From CBDAKK01 sp965196605 (GTDB lineage Bacteria > Spirochaetota > Spirochaetia > WTKD01 > G963693115), in assembly GCA_965196605.1 (NCBI GenBank), contig CBDAKK010000008.1, positions 1,080,099 through 1,144,098 on the forward strand: 64,000 bases of DNA, given 5' to 3'. A program made the translations under genes and the position numbers. Shown in pieces: positions 44,615 to 54,916 of the stretch (its first letter is position 1; each line of letters begins with the position of its first letter). The notes under the pieces were generated by a model. The model made no database searches. It worked only from the letters and a program-made list of their open reading frames with translations, and was not told the DNA's origin.

Positions 44615-44790
44615 TCATCCTGTTTTTGTGCAGTCCCATATTTTAATGCTGTAATTTATAGGTCGATTTTCGTTTGATGTTGGTACTATTAATGAAGCAT
44701 AAAAAGTATCATTTGCCATTGAATAGTCAGAATCGCTAGTATCAAGCCATGTAGTGTGAGTTCCAGTAACGGCGCCGCTTGCTCTGCTTG
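44615..44790 (-). pseudogene. 3' end of a phage tail gene
   Basis: A 3' fragment reading TSRASGAVTGTHTTWLDTSD to KIWDCTKTG, stop at 44615-44617, just ahead of the 686-residue gene. It has no start of its own. Its upstream part has been fused, in a different frame, to the tape-measure remnant, so a deletion removed the intervening tail genes. Confidence 0.6.
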
Positions 44791-45273
44791 TGCTTTTTTC
44801 TTTTCTTCTTCCCGTTTCTTTATTTCCTCGTTATACCCGCGTATTATTTCAGACTTTTTCGCGCCGTCTTCTTACGTAAGTTGTAAGGATAATTCCTTTT
44901 GACGCTCTAGCTCGGCTATTTCGCTGTCTATGTTTGCAATGTGTGCTTGTGTCGCTCCATTTTGTGCAGTAATAACATAATTGGTAATAGCATCCGCATA
45001 ACTCAACGCAGAGTCGGTCGCTTGCAACCACCCGCTAGCAATTTGCGCAGGCTGGCTGGATAACTCACCTTCGAGCCTCTTAATCTTTTCTTCAGCACCC
45101 TTTCTTGCATCGCCAGTGAGGCTCGGTAATTTTGCTTTTTCATCAGCTATGTCTTTCTTAAGCTTCGGCATTTTTCCTTGCGCTTCTAACGCGCTTCCCA
45201 TGCCTGAACTGAAAGAAATCGCAATGCCTATAAAGTTACCAACACCCCAAGCGCCGCCGCTCAGTACACACAT
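44791..45273 (-). pseudogene. Tape-measure protein remnant
   Basis: An open frame of 133 codons (GGAWGVGNFIGIAISFSSGM, then a Lys/Glu/Ala-rich coiled coil) stops at TAA 44872. The same frame continues beyond it (EDGAKKSEIIRGYNEEIKKR, EEEKKKAQAEQ) to about 44790, so the TAA is a nonsense mutation. Composition and the hydrophobic stretch within a coiled-coil protein fit a tail tape measure. The 5' end is cut where the lipoprotein-array spacer repeats begin (about 45262). Confidence 0.6.
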
Positions 45274-45557
45274 GAGCCTTACGGATCACGACCGCTTTAT
45301 TCATAAAGAATCACACTGCACACCCGCGCAGGCTGCTTACACTCACAAAGCACCCTCACGTGCTTAAAGCTACCTTGCGCGTCCAAGCCCCGCCGCTCAA
45401 TATACACATGAACCCTAGGCTCATGACCACTTTAGCCCTTAAGGCAACCTTGCGCGTCCAAGCCGCGGGACGGAATACGCATTGCGCGCCAGTACACACG
45501 TGAGCCTAGGGCTCACGACCACTTACCCCCACATAATTCATAACACTATGGTGATGG
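45274..45557. repeat. Array spacer downstream of lipoprotein copy 1
   Basis: A mosaic of short modules that recur between all copies: TGAGCCTTACGG hairpin, TTTATTCATAAAGAATCACA, CTACCTTGCGCGTCCAAGCC, ATGAACCCTAGGCTCATGAC and GTGAGCCTAGGGCTCACGAC. The block from 45451 to 45557 recurs downstream of every copy. It marks the left end of the array, set directly against the tape-measure remnant. Confidence 0.85.
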
Positions 45558-46457
45558 TTATCTAAATTTTGGCGGCCACTTTCTTTTATATTTTTGCATC
45601 TCTGTCGCACCATTGAAAATATGAGTCCAGTGTTTTACCTCATCTACATTCCAGCCACTAATGTCTTGGTTGAAAGCGCGAGCGCCCAAAAACATGTAGC
45701 GCATATCCTCCACTTCAGACGTGTTCCACCTACCAATGTCTTGGTTGAAAGCGTAAGCGCCATTAAACATGAGCGCCATATTCTCCACTTGAGACGTGTT
45801 CCACCTACCAATGTCTTGGTTGAAAGCGCGAGCGCCATCAAACATGGCCGCTATATTCTCCACTTTAGACGTGTTCCAACACCCTACCTCACCATTGAAC
45901 GTGTCTTTGATTGCAAATAATTTATTCATGTCAGTGATAGCTGAGGTGTCAATGTGGTTGAGATTGGGGTTAGGCGTGCTTCCTGTGATAGCATTGTCAA
46001 CAAGTCTTTTGAGTGCTGCCCTGTCTTTCGGGTGCTCAGTTTCTGTGGCGCCACATGAGTTACTCCACACCACCGACAGGTTTATGTCAGAAGTAATTGC
46101 TGTGCTTTCATCATGCTTTTTCTTGTTATGCTCAAAACGTTCTAGTTTACGCGTTACTCCATTGATTGAAGCGTACGTAAGTTTTTGACGTATCCCAATA
46201 TCTTTCAAACTTTCACCCTTTTTCACAATAAGCGTAGTTTGTTTTGGATCTCCATTTAAGATACCTCCATGCAATGCAAGGCTCGCGGTAAACTTCTGAG
46301 TCCCTCCCCCCTCTTGCTTCTGCGCTGCCTCTTGCTTCTGCGCTGCCTCTCGCACTGCTCCATCGCATCCCAAAAATACAAGGGGCATTACCGCCATTAT
46401 TACTACCTTGCTTGCTGTGAGCAATACGCTCATTGCTTTATCAGTACTTTGTTTCAT
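45558..46457 (-). CDS. DUF285/BspA-like repeat lipoprotein, copy 1
   Basis: 299 residues from the ATG preceded by AGAGAGG; an in-frame ATG 21 bases earlier lies ahead of that ribosome site and is less likely. Lipoprotein signal ending VFLGC (Cys31), a short variable linker (AAQKQEAAQKQEGG), a constant domain (SLALHGGILNGDP, LKDIGIRQKLTYASINGVTR) and only four 25-residue DUF285 repeats (AFNQDIGRWNTSQVENM), the shortest set of the array. DUF285 repeats are leucine-rich-repeat-like and occur on surface proteins. It ends HIFNGATEMQKYKRKWPPKFR. The linker is shared with copy 6. Confidence 0.85.
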   Translation of the reverse strand: MKQSTDKAMSVLLTASKVVIMAVMPLVFLGCDGAVREAAQKQEAAQKQEGGGTQKFTASLALHGGILNGDPKQTTLIVKKGESLKDIGIRQKLTYASINGVTRKLERFEHNKKKHDESTAITSDINLSVVWSNSCGATETEHPKDRAALKRLVDNAITGSTPNPNLNHIDTSAITDMNKLFAIKDTFNGEVGCWNTSKVENIAAMFDGARAFNQDIGRWNTSQVENMALMFNGAYAFNQDIGRWNTSEVEDMRYMFLGARAFNQDISGWNVDEVKHWTHIFNGATEMQKYKRKWPPKFR

Positions 46458-47048
46458 AATAACCTCTCTTAGGAACATAGAATGTTTCGTACTTATAATT
46501 ATAAAAAAAATATTGAGAAATGTACAGTGTTAGTGTAACCCTTAGGTGACATGTGAGTATGTCACTCACTTACAAGTACCGCCACTCAGTACACACATGA
46601 GCCTTACGGCTCACGACCGCTTTATTCATAAAGAATCACACTGCACACCAGCGCAGGCCGCTTGCACTCACAAAGCACCCTCACGTGCTTAAAGCTACCT
46701 TGCGCGTCCAAGCCCCGCCGCTCAATATACACATGAACCCTAGGCTCATGACCACTTTAGCCCTTAAGGCAACCTTGCGCGTCCAAGCCGCGGGACGGAA
46801 TACGCACTGCGCGCCAGCGCAGGCTGCTTGCACATACAAAGCACCCTCACGTGCTTAAAGCTACTTTGCGCGTCCAAGCCCCGCCGCTCAATATACACAT
46901 GAACCCTAGGCTCATGACCACTTTAGCCCTTAAGGCAACCTTGCGCGTCCAAGCCGCGGGACGGAATACGCATTGCGCGCCAGTACACACGTGAGCCTAG
47001 GGCTCACGACCACTTACCCCCACATAATTCATAACACTATGGTGATGG
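46458..47048. repeat. Promoter and spacer between copies 1 and 2
   Basis: On the minus strand, copy 1 has the shared promoter TGTACA, 17-base spacer containing T7, TATAAT (about 46526-46497). The rest is palindromic spacer modules, one of which (ATGAACCCTAGGCTCATGAC to AAGCCGCGGGACGGAATACG) is present twice in tandem, at about 46732 and 46898. Confidence 0.85.
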
Positions 47049-48320
47049 TTATCTAAATTTTGGCGGACACTTGCTTTTATATTTTTGCATCTCTGTCGCA
47101 CCATTGAAAATATCAGTCCAGTGTTTTACCTCATCTACATTCCAGCCACTAATGTCTTGGTTGAAAGCGCGAGCGCCCAAAAACATGGCCTTCATATTCT
47201 CCACTTGAGACGTGTTCCACCTACCAATGTCTTGGTTGAAAGCGTCAGCGTCATTAAACATATAGCTCATATTCTCCACTTGAGACGTGACCCAGTTACC
47301 AATGTCTTGGTTGAAAGCGCTAGCGCCCTCAAACATGGAGCTCATATTCTCCACTTTAGACGTGTTCCACCTACCAATGTCTTGGTTGAAAGCGCGAGCA
47401 TTAGGAAACATGTTGCTCATATTCTCCACTTGAGACGTGTTCCAATCACCAATGTCTTGGTTGAAAGCGTCAGCGCCATTAAACATGGAGCTCATATTCT
47501 CCACTTTAGACGTGTTCCACCTACCGATGTCTTGGTTGAAAGCAGAAGCATAACGAAACATGTAGCTCGTATCCTTCACCTGGGACGTGTTCCAGCTACC
47601 AATGTCTTGGTTGAAAACGTAAGCGCCATTAAACATATAGCTCATATTCTCCACTTGAGACGTGACCCAGTTACCAATGTCTTGGTTGAAAGCGTTAGCG
47701 CCCTCAAACATGGCCTTCATATTCTCCACTTTAGACGTGTTCCAACACCCTACCTCACCATTGAACGTGTGTTTGCTTGCAAATAATTGATTCATGTCAG
47801 TGATAGCTGAGGTGTCAATGTGGTTGAGATTGGGGTTAGGCGTGCTTCCTGTGATAGCATTGTCAACAAGTCTTTTGAGTGCTACCTTGTCTTTCGGGTG
47901 CTCAGTTTCTCTGGCGCCACATGAATTACTCCACACCACCGACAGGTTTATGTCAGAAGTAATTGCTGTGCTTTCATCATGCTTTTTCTTGTTATGCTCA
48001 AAACGTTCTAGTTTACGCGTTACTCCATTGATTGAAGCGTACGTAAGTTTTTGACGTATCCCAATATCTTTCAAACTTTCACCCTTTTGCACAATAAGCG
48101 TAGTTTGTTTTGGATCTCCATTTAAGATACCTCCATGCAATGCAAGGCTCACGGTAACCTTAATCCCAATTGTCTGAGGAGTCCCTCTCCCCTCTTGCTT
48201 CTGCGCTGCCTCTCGCACTGCTCCATCGCATCCCAAAAATACAAGGGGCATTACCGCCATTATTACTACCTTGCTTGCTGTGAGCAATACGCTCATTGCT
48301 TTATCAGTACTTTGTTTCAT
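47049..48320 (-). CDS. DUF285/BspA-like repeat lipoprotein, copy 2
   Basis: 423 residues: same signal and constant domain as copy 1, linker QKQEGRGTPQTIGIKVTV, and nine repeats of the 25-residue unit (one FNGEVGCW and eight FNQDI units). Nearly identical to copy 3, at an exact distance of 1789 bases, which marks a recent tandem duplication. It differs from copy 3 in isolated repeat-sized patches (for example EGASAF against RYASAF) and in the tail YKSKCPPKFR, which it shares with copy 4 instead. Confidence 0.88.
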   Translation of the reverse strand: MKQSTDKAMSVLLTASKVVIMAVMPLVFLGCDGAVREAAQKQEGRGTPQTIGIKVTVSLALHGGILNGDPKQTTLIVQKGESLKDIGIRQKLTYASINGVTRKLERFEHNKKKHDESTAITSDINLSVVWSNSCGARETEHPKDKVALKRLVDNAITGSTPNPNLNHIDTSAITDMNQLFASKHTFNGEVGCWNTSKVENMKAMFEGANAFNQDIGNWVTSQVENMSYMFNGAYVFNQDIGSWNTSQVKDTSYMFRYASAFNQDIGRWNTSKVENMSSMFNGADAFNQDIGDWNTSQVENMSNMFPNARAFNQDIGRWNTSKVENMSSMFEGASAFNQDIGNWVTSQVENMSYMFNDADAFNQDIGRWNTSQVENMKAMFLGARAFNQDISGWNVDEVKHWTDIFNGATEMQKYKSKCPPKFR

Positions 48321-48837
48321 AATAACCTCTCTTAGGAACATAGAATGTTTCGTACTTATAATTATAAAAAAAATATTGAGAAATGTACAGTGTTAGTGTA
48401 ACCCTTAGGGGACATATGAGTATGTCACTCACTTACAAGTACCGCCGCTCAGTACACACATGAGCCTTACGGCTCACGACCGCTTTATTCATAAAGAATC
48501 ACACTGCACACCAGCGCAGGCCGCTTGCACTCACAAAGCACCCTCACGCGCTTAAAGCTACCTTGCGCGTCCAAAGCCCCGCCGCGGAATACGCACTGCG
48601 CGCCAGCGCAGGCTGCTTGCACATACAAAGCACCCTCACGTGCTTAAAGCTACCTTGCGCGTCCAAGCCCCGCCGCTCAATATACACATGAACCCTAGGC
48701 TCATGACCACTTTAGCCCTTAAGGCAACCTTGCGCGTCCAAGCCGCGGGACGGAATACGCATTGCGCGCCAGTACACACGTGAGCCTAGGGCTCACGACC
48801 ACTTACCCCCACATAATTCATAACACTATGGTGATGG
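48321..48837. repeat. Promoter and spacer between copies 2 and 3
   Basis: Same promoter (TGTACA, 17, TATAAT) and palindromic modules. Practically the same sequence and length as the spacer between copies 3 and 4. Confidence 0.85.
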
Positions 48838-50109
48838 TTATCTAAATTTTGGCGGCCACTTTCTTTTATATTTTTGCATCTCTGTCGCACCATTGAAAAT
48901 ATCAGTCCAGTGTTTTACCTCATCTACATTCCAGCCACTAATGTCTTGGTTGAAAGCTTGAGCGCCCAAAAACATGGCCTTCATATTCTCCACTTGAGAC
49001 GTGTTCCACCTACCAATGTCTTGGTTGAAAGCGTCAGCGTCATTAAACATATAGCTCATATTCTCCACTTGAGACGTGACCCAGTTACCAATGTCTTGGT
49101 TGAAAGCAGAAGCATAACGAAACATGGAGCTCATATTCTCCACTTTAGACGTGTTCCACCTACCAATGTCTTGGTTGAAAGCGCGAGCATTAGGAAACAT
49201 GGAGCTCATATTCTCCACTTGAGACGTGTTCCAATCACCAATGTCTTGGTTGAAAGCGTCAGCGCCATTAAACATGGAGCTCATATTCTCCACTTTAGAC
49301 GTGTTCCACCTACCGATGTCTTGGTTGAAAGCAGAAGCATAACGAAACATGTAGCTCGTATCCTTCACCTGGGACGTGTTCCAGCTACCAATGTCTTGGT
49401 TGAAAACGTAAGCGCCATTAAACATATAGCTCATATTCTCCACTTTAGACGTGACCCAGTTACCAATGTCTTGGTTGAAAGCGTTAGCGCCCTCAAACAT
49501 GGCCGCCATATTCTCCACTTTAGACGTGTTCCAACACCCTACCTCACCATTGAACGTGTGTTTGCTTGCAAATAATTGATTCATGTCAGTGATAGCTGAG
49601 GTGTCAATGTGGTTGAGATTGGGGTTAGGCGTGCTTCCTGTGATAGCATTGTCAACAAGTCTTTTGAGTGCTACCTTGTCTTTCGGGTGCTCAGTTTCTC
49701 TGGCGCCACATGAATTACTCCACACCACCGACAGGTTTATGTCAGAAGTAATTGCTGTGCTTTCATCATGCTTTTTCTTGTTATGCTCAAAACGTTCTAG
49801 TTTACGCGTTACTCCATTGATTGAAGCGTACGTAAGTTTTTGACGTATCCCAATATCTTTCAAACTTTCACCCTTTTGCACAATAAGCGTAGTTTGTTTT
49901 GGATCTCCATTTAAGATACCTCCATGCAATGCAAGGCTCACGGTAACCTTAATCCCAATTGTCTGAGGAGTCCCTCTCCCCTCTTGCTTCTGCGCTGCCT
50001 CTCGCACTGCTCCATCGCATCCCAAAAATACAAGGGGCATTACCGCCATTATTACTACCTTGCTTGCTGTGAGCAATACGCTCATTGCTTTATCAGTACT
50101 TTGTTTCAT
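48838..50109 (-). CDS. DUF285/BspA-like repeat lipoprotein, copy 3
   Basis: 423 residues, nine repeats, sister of copy 2. It carries MFRYASAFNQDIG at two separate repeats where copy 2 has it once, a sign that one repeat was overwritten by another. Its tail YKRKWPPKFR matches copy 1. Predicted outer-membrane or surface lipoprotein with its own promoter. Confidence 0.88.
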   Translation of the reverse strand: MKQSTDKAMSVLLTASKVVIMAVMPLVFLGCDGAVREAAQKQEGRGTPQTIGIKVTVSLALHGGILNGDPKQTTLIVQKGESLKDIGIRQKLTYASINGVTRKLERFEHNKKKHDESTAITSDINLSVVWSNSCGARETEHPKDKVALKRLVDNAITGSTPNPNLNHIDTSAITDMNQLFASKHTFNGEVGCWNTSKVENMAAMFEGANAFNQDIGNWVTSKVENMSYMFNGAYVFNQDIGSWNTSQVKDTSYMFRYASAFNQDIGRWNTSKVENMSSMFNGADAFNQDIGDWNTSQVENMSSMFPNARAFNQDIGRWNTSKVENMSSMFRYASAFNQDIGNWVTSQVENMSYMFNDADAFNQDIGRWNTSQVENMKAMFLGAQAFNQDISGWNVDEVKHWTDIFNGATEMQKYKRKWPPKFR

Positions 50110-50626
50110 AATAACCTCTCTTAGGAACATAGAATGTTTCGTACTTATAATTATAAAAAAAATATTGAGAAATGTACAGTGTTAGTGTAACCCTTAGGGG
50201 ACATATGAGTATGTCACTCACTTACAAGTACCGCCGCTCAGTACACACATGAGCCTTACGGCTCACGACCGCTTTATTCATAAAGAATCACACTGCACAC
50301 CAGCGCAGGCCGCTTGCACTCACAAAGCACCCTCACGCGCTTAAAGCTACCTTGCGCGTCCAAAGCCCCGCCGCGGAATACGCACTGCGCGCCAGCGCAG
50401 GCTGCTTGCACATACAAAGCACCCTCACGTGCTTAAAGCTACCTTGCGCGTCCAAGCCCCGCCGCTCAATATACACATGAACCCTAGGCTCATGACCACT
50501 TTAGCCCTTAAGGCAACCTTGCGCGTCCAAGCCGCGGGACGGAATACGCATTGCGCGCCAGTACACACGTGAGCCTAGGGCTCACGACCACTTACCCCCA
50601 CATAATTCATAACACTATGGTGATGG
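50110..50626. repeat. Promoter and spacer between copies 3 and 4
   Basis: Duplicate of the spacer between copies 2 and 3, with the same promoter and hairpins (TGAGCCTTACGGCTCA near 50249, GTGAGCCTAGGGCTCAC near 50569). Confidence 0.85.
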
Positions 50627-52042
50627 TTATCTAAATTTTGGCGGACACTTGCTTTTATATTTTTGCATCTCTGTCGCACCATTGAAAATATCAGTCCAGT
50701 GTTTTACCTCATCTACATTCCAGCCACTAATGTCTTGGTTGAAAGCGCGAGCGCCCAAAAACATGGCCTTCATATTCTCCACTTGAGACGTGTTCCAATC
50801 ACCAATGTCTTGGTTGAAAGCGTCAGCGGCCTCAAACATGTAGCTCATATTCTCCACTTGAGACGTGTTCCACCTACCAATGTCTTGGTTGAAAGCGTCA
50901 GCGCTAGAAAACATGCCCGCCATATTCTCCACTTTAGACGTGTTCCACCTACCAATGTCTTGGTTGAAAGCGTCAGCGCCCAAAAACATGGTCTTCATAT
51001 TCTCCACTTGAGACGTGTTCCAATCACCAATGTCTTGGTTGAAAGCGTAAGCGCTAGAAAACATGCCCTCCATATTCTCCACTTTAGACGTGTTCCACCT
51101 ACCAATGTCTTGGTTGAAAGCGCGAGCGCCCAAAAACATGTAGCTCATATTCTCCACTTGAGACGTGTTCCAATCACCAATGTCTTGGTTGAAAGCGTAA
51201 GCGCTAGAAAACATGTAGATCATATGCTTCACCTGGGACGTGTTCCAGCTACCAATGTCTTGGTTGAAAGCGTAAGCGTCAGAAAACATGCCCTCCATAT
51301 TCTCCACTTCAGACGTGACCCAGTTACCAATGTCTTGGTTGAAAGCTTCAGCGTGAGCAAACATGTGGCGCATATTCTCCACTTCAGACGTGTTCCAATC
51401 ACCAATGTCTTGGTTGAAAGCGCTAGCGCCACCAAACATGCCCTCCATATTCTCCACTTCAGACGTGTTCCAACACCCTACCTCACCATTGAACGTGTCT
51501 TTGCTTGCAAATAATTGATTCATGTCAGTGATAGCTGAGGTGTCAATGTGGTTGAGATTGGGGTTAGGCGTGCTTGCTGTGATAGCATTGTCAACAAGTG
51601 TTTTGAGTGCTGCCCTGTCTTTCGGGTGCTCAGTTTCTCTGGCGCCACATGAATTACTCCACACCACCGACAGGTTTATGTCAGAAGTAATTGCTGTGCT
51701 TTCATCATGCTTTTTCTTGTTATGCTCAAAACGTTCTAGTTTACGCGTTACTCCATTGATTGAAGCGTACGTAAGTTTTTGACGTATCCCAATATCTTTC
51801 AAACTTTCACCCTTTTTCACAATAAGCGTAGTTTGTTTTGGATCTCCATTTAAGATACCTCCATGCAATGCAAGGCTCGCGGTAAACTTCATCCCAATTG
51901 TCTGATGAGCCTCCTCCCCTTCTATCGCTTTCAACAAACGTAAATCATCGCATCCCAAAAATACAAAGGGGATTACCGCCATTATTACTACCTTGCTTGC
52001 TGTGAGCAATACGCTCATTGCTTTATCAGTACTTTGTTTCAT
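50627..52042 (-). CDS. DUF285/BspA-like repeat lipoprotein, copy 4 (longest)
   Basis: 471 residues with eleven 25-residue repeats, the most in the array. The signal peptide differs slightly (VIPFVFLGCDD) and the linker LRLLKAIEGEEAHQTIG is unique apart from the truncated copy at 55976, which has the same opening. The tail YKSKCPPKFR matches copy 2. The repeats alternate VTS and NTS, and IGRW, IGDW, IGSW and IGNW, variants, all drawn from the same small set used in other copies. Confidence 0.88.
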   Translation of the reverse strand: MKQSTDKAMSVLLTASKVVIMAVIPFVFLGCDDLRLLKAIEGEEAHQTIGMKFTASLALHGGILNGDPKQTTLIVKKGESLKDIGIRQKLTYASINGVTRKLERFEHNKKKHDESTAITSDINLSVVWSNSCGARETEHPKDRAALKTLVDNAITASTPNPNLNHIDTSAITDMNQLFASKDTFNGEVGCWNTSEVENMEGMFGGASAFNQDIGDWNTSEVENMRHMFAHAEAFNQDIGNWVTSEVENMEGMFSDAYAFNQDIGSWNTSQVKHMIYMFSSAYAFNQDIGDWNTSQVENMSYMFLGARAFNQDIGRWNTSKVENMEGMFSSAYAFNQDIGDWNTSQVENMKTMFLGADAFNQDIGRWNTSKVENMAGMFSSADAFNQDIGRWNTSQVENMSYMFEAADAFNQDIGDWNTSQVENMKAMFLGARAFNQDISGWNVDEVKHWTDIFNGATEMQKYKSKCPPKFR

Positions 52043-52381
52043 AATAACCTCTCTGAGGAACATAGAATGTTTCGTACTTATAATTATAAAAAAAATATTG
52101 AGAAATGTACATTGTTAGTGTAACCCTTAGGGGACATATGAGTATGTCACTCACTTACAAGTACCGCCGCTCAGTACACACATGAGCCTTACGGCTCACG
52201 ACCGCTTTATTCATAAAGAATCACACTGCACACCAGCGTAGGCCACTTACACTCACAAAGCACCGTCACGCGCTTAAAGCTACCTTGCGCGTCCAAGCCG
52301 CGGGACGGAATACGCATTGCGCGCCAGTACACACGTGAGCCTAGGGCTCACGACCACTTACCCCCCACATAATTCATAACA
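52043..52381. repeat. Promoter and shortened spacer between copies 4 and 5
   Basis: Same promoter; the spacer lacks the middle modules, which shortens the gene-to-gene distance to 1755 bases although copy 4 is longer. Confidence 0.8.
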
Positions 52382-53734
52382 CTATGGTGATGGTGATCTA
52401 AATTTTGGCGGCCACTTGCTTTTATATTTTTGCATCTCTGTCGCACCCTTGAAAATATCAGTCCAGTGTTTTACCTCATCTACCTTCCAGCCACTAATGT
52501 CTTGGTTGAAAGCGTCAGCGTCCTCAAACATGTAGCTCATATTCTCCAACTGGGACGTGACCCAGTTACCAATGTCTTGATTGAAAACGTCAGCGCCCTC
52601 AAACATGGACTTCATATTCGTCACTTGAGACGTGTTCCACCTACCGATGTCTTGGTTGAAAGCGTAAGCGTTCTCAAACATGTAGCTCATATTCTCCACT
52701 TGAGACGTGTTCCACCTACCAATGTCTTGGTTGAAAGCGTCAGCGCCCTCAAACATGGAGCTCATATTCTCCACTTTAGACGTGTTCCACCTACCGATGT
52801 CTTGGTTGAAAGCGCTAGCGCCACCAAACATGTAGCTCATATCCTCCACTTCAGACGTGTTCCAATCACCAATGTCTTGGTTGAAAGCTTCGTAGTAATA
52901 CGTAAGAGCGCCAGAAAACATGAAGCGCATATCCTTCACTTTAGACGTGTTCCAGCTACCAATGTCTTGGTTGAAAGCGTAAGCGTCAGAAAACATGACC
53001 TCCATATTCTCCACTTTAGACGTGTTCCAATCACCAATGTCTTGGTTGAAAGCTTCAGCGTTATCAAACATGTAGCCCATATTCGTCACTTGAGACGTGT
53101 TCCACCTACCAATGTCTTGGTTGAAAGCGCTAGCGCCACCAAACATGCCCTCCATATTCTCCACTTCAGACGTGTTCCAACACCCTACCTCACCATTGAA
53201 CGTGTCTTTGTCTGCAAATAATTGATTCATGTCAGTGATAGCTGAGGTGTCAATGTGGTTGAGATTGGGGTTAGGCGTGCTTGCTGTGATAGCATTGTCA
53301 ACAAGTCTTTTGAGTGCTACCCTGTCTTTCGGGTGCTCAGTTTCTCTGGCGCCACATGAATTACTCCACACCACCGACAGGTTTATGTCAGAAGTAATTG
53401 CTGTGCTTTCATCATGCTTTTTCTTGTTATGCTCAAAACGTTCTAGTTTACGCGTTACTCCATTGATTGAAGCGTACGTAAGTTTTTGACGTATCCCAAT
53501 ATCTTTCAAACTTTCACCCTTTTGCACAATAAGCGTAGTTTTTTTTGGATCTCCATTTAAGATACCTCCATGCAATGCAAGGCTCACGGTAACCTTAATC
53601 CCAATTCTCACTGCTCCACCGCATCCCAAAAATACAAAGGGCATTACCGCCATTATTACTACCTTGCTTGCTGTGAGCAATACGCTCATTGCTTTATCAG
53701 TACTTTGTTTTATAATAACCTCTCTTAGGAACAT
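52382..53734 (-). CDS. DUF285/BspA-like repeat lipoprotein, copy 5 (altered start)
   Basis: 450 residues as the longest frame. The ATG used by the other copies is ATA here (KQSTDK preceded by I), so translation must start at the upstream ATG 53734, which lies before the usual ribosome site, at a later Met, or not at all. Ten repeats follow, one with an extra TYYYE segment that breaks the 25-residue period. The linker is deleted to GGAVRIGIKVTV. The tail is extended to SKWPPKFRSPSP. Expression may be reduced, making it a possible silent donor. Confidence 0.75.
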   Translation of the reverse strand: MFLREVIIKQSTDKAMSVLLTASKVVIMAVMPFVFLGCGGAVRIGIKVTVSLALHGGILNGDPKKTTLIVQKGESLKDIGIRQKLTYASINGVTRKLERFEHNKKKHDESTAITSDINLSVVWSNSCGARETEHPKDRVALKRLVDNAITASTPNPNLNHIDTSAITDMNQLFADKDTFNGEVGCWNTSEVENMEGMFGGASAFNQDIGRWNTSQVTNMGYMFDNAEAFNQDIGDWNTSKVENMEVMFSDAYAFNQDIGSWNTSKVKDMRFMFSGALTYYYEAFNQDIGDWNTSEVEDMSYMFGGASAFNQDIGRWNTSKVENMSSMFEGADAFNQDIGRWNTSQVENMSYMFENAYAFNQDIGRWNTSQVTNMKSMFEGADVFNQDIGNWVTSQLENMSYMFEDADAFNQDISGWKVDEVKHWTDIFKGATEMQKYKSKWPPKFRSPSP

Positions 53735-54345
53735 AGAATGTTTCGTACTTATAATTATAAAAAAAATATTAAGAAATGTACAGTGTTAGTGTAACCCTTA
53801 GGTGACATGTGAGTATGTCACTCACTTACAAGTACCGCCACTCAGTACACACATGAGCCTTACGGCTCACGACCGCTTTATTCATAAAGAATCACACTGC
53901 ACACCAGCGCAGGCCGCTTACACTCACAAAGCACCCTCACGCGCTTAAAGCTACCTTGCGCGTCCAAGCGCCGTAGCTCAATATACACATGAACCCTAGG
54001 CTCATGACCACTTTAGCCCTTAAGGCAACCTTGCGCGTCCAAGCCGCGGGACGGAATACGCATTGCGCGCCAGCGCAGGCTGCTTGCACATACAAAGCAC
54101 CCTCACGCGCTACAGTCCCGTCGCCCAGTACACACATGAGCCCTAGGCTCATGACTGCTTTAGCCCTTAAGGCAGCCTTGCGTCCCAAGCCACGCCGCTC
54201 CAAAACAGACTGCGGGACGCAGGCAGTCTCAAAGCTACCTTGCACCCCAAGCGCCGCCGCGCCAGCACACACATGAGCCGTAAGGCTCATGACCTCTGTA
54301 GATATAAGAAAGCGCCCTCACAACCAGCACAAGGCTTTTACTATT
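53735..54345. repeat. Promoter of copy 5 and right-hand spacer
   Basis: Shared promoter just upstream of copy 5, then palindromic modules. From about 54076 the sequence is part of a 585-bp segment duplicated at about 56348-56933, which also contains the nth fragment. Confidence 0.85.
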
Positions 54346-54660
54346 TTAAGAAGATAAAAACTGCTGAGAAACGCGACACACCGTGTGCGCAAAAGGACAA
54401 GAACTACACTGCGGTGTACGCGCTTTACAATGATAGCGCCCAAAAAATATCATCCTATGATGAGAGACAACCCACTGCGACATATCAATATGCGCGGTAA
54501 GCGCCTCTTCAACCTGCCGAGCAGAACTACCCTCAGGCACAAACCCCAACCTATAAGCAATGCGCGTAACATGCGTATCAACCGCAAAGGCAGGAATACC
54601 ACGCCCAACAGAAAGCACCACATTCGCCGTCTTTCTTCCAACACCGGGCAAGGCCTCTAA
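54346..54660 (-). pseudogene. nth: Endonuclease III 3' fragment, copy a
   Basis: About 104 codons of the C-terminal part of endonuclease III: LEALPGVGRKTANVV (helix-hairpin-helix with the catalytic lysine), AVDTHVTRIAYRL (catalytic aspartate) and the iron-sulfur cysteines CKARTPQCSSCPFAHTVC. The N-terminal half is missing; upstream of 54660 the sequence is array spacer. It is identical in content to the copy at 56619, so it was carried by a segmental duplication. Confidence 0.85.
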
Positions 54661-54916
54661 GCGCCAGCGCAGGCTGCTTGCACATACAAAGCACCCTCAC
54701 GCGCTTAAAGCTACCTTGCGCGTCCAAAGCCCCGCCGCGGAATACGCACTGCGCGCCAGCGCAGGCTGCTTGCACATACAAAGCACCCTCACGTGCTAAA
54801 GCAACCTTGCCCGTCCAAGCCGCGGGACGGGGAATACGCATTGCGCGCCAGTACACACGTGAGCCTAGGGCTCACGACCACTTACCCCCACATAATTCAT
54901 AACACTATGGTGATGG
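54661..54916. repeat. Spacer between nth fragment a and copy 6
   Basis: Mosaic modules only: two CGCAGGCTGCTTGCACATAC units, a GCCGCGGGACGG unit and the constant GTGAGCCTAGGGCTCACGAC block downstream of copy 6. Confidence 0.8.

Noticed and set aside
47085..51514. Long plus-strand frames (233-283 codons, repeating TNVLVES) opposite the lipoprotein genes
   Set aside because: They are antisense shadows: a 75-base repeat keeps every frame in phase, so an open antisense frame repeats with it. The sense strand has promoter, ribosome site and signal peptide.
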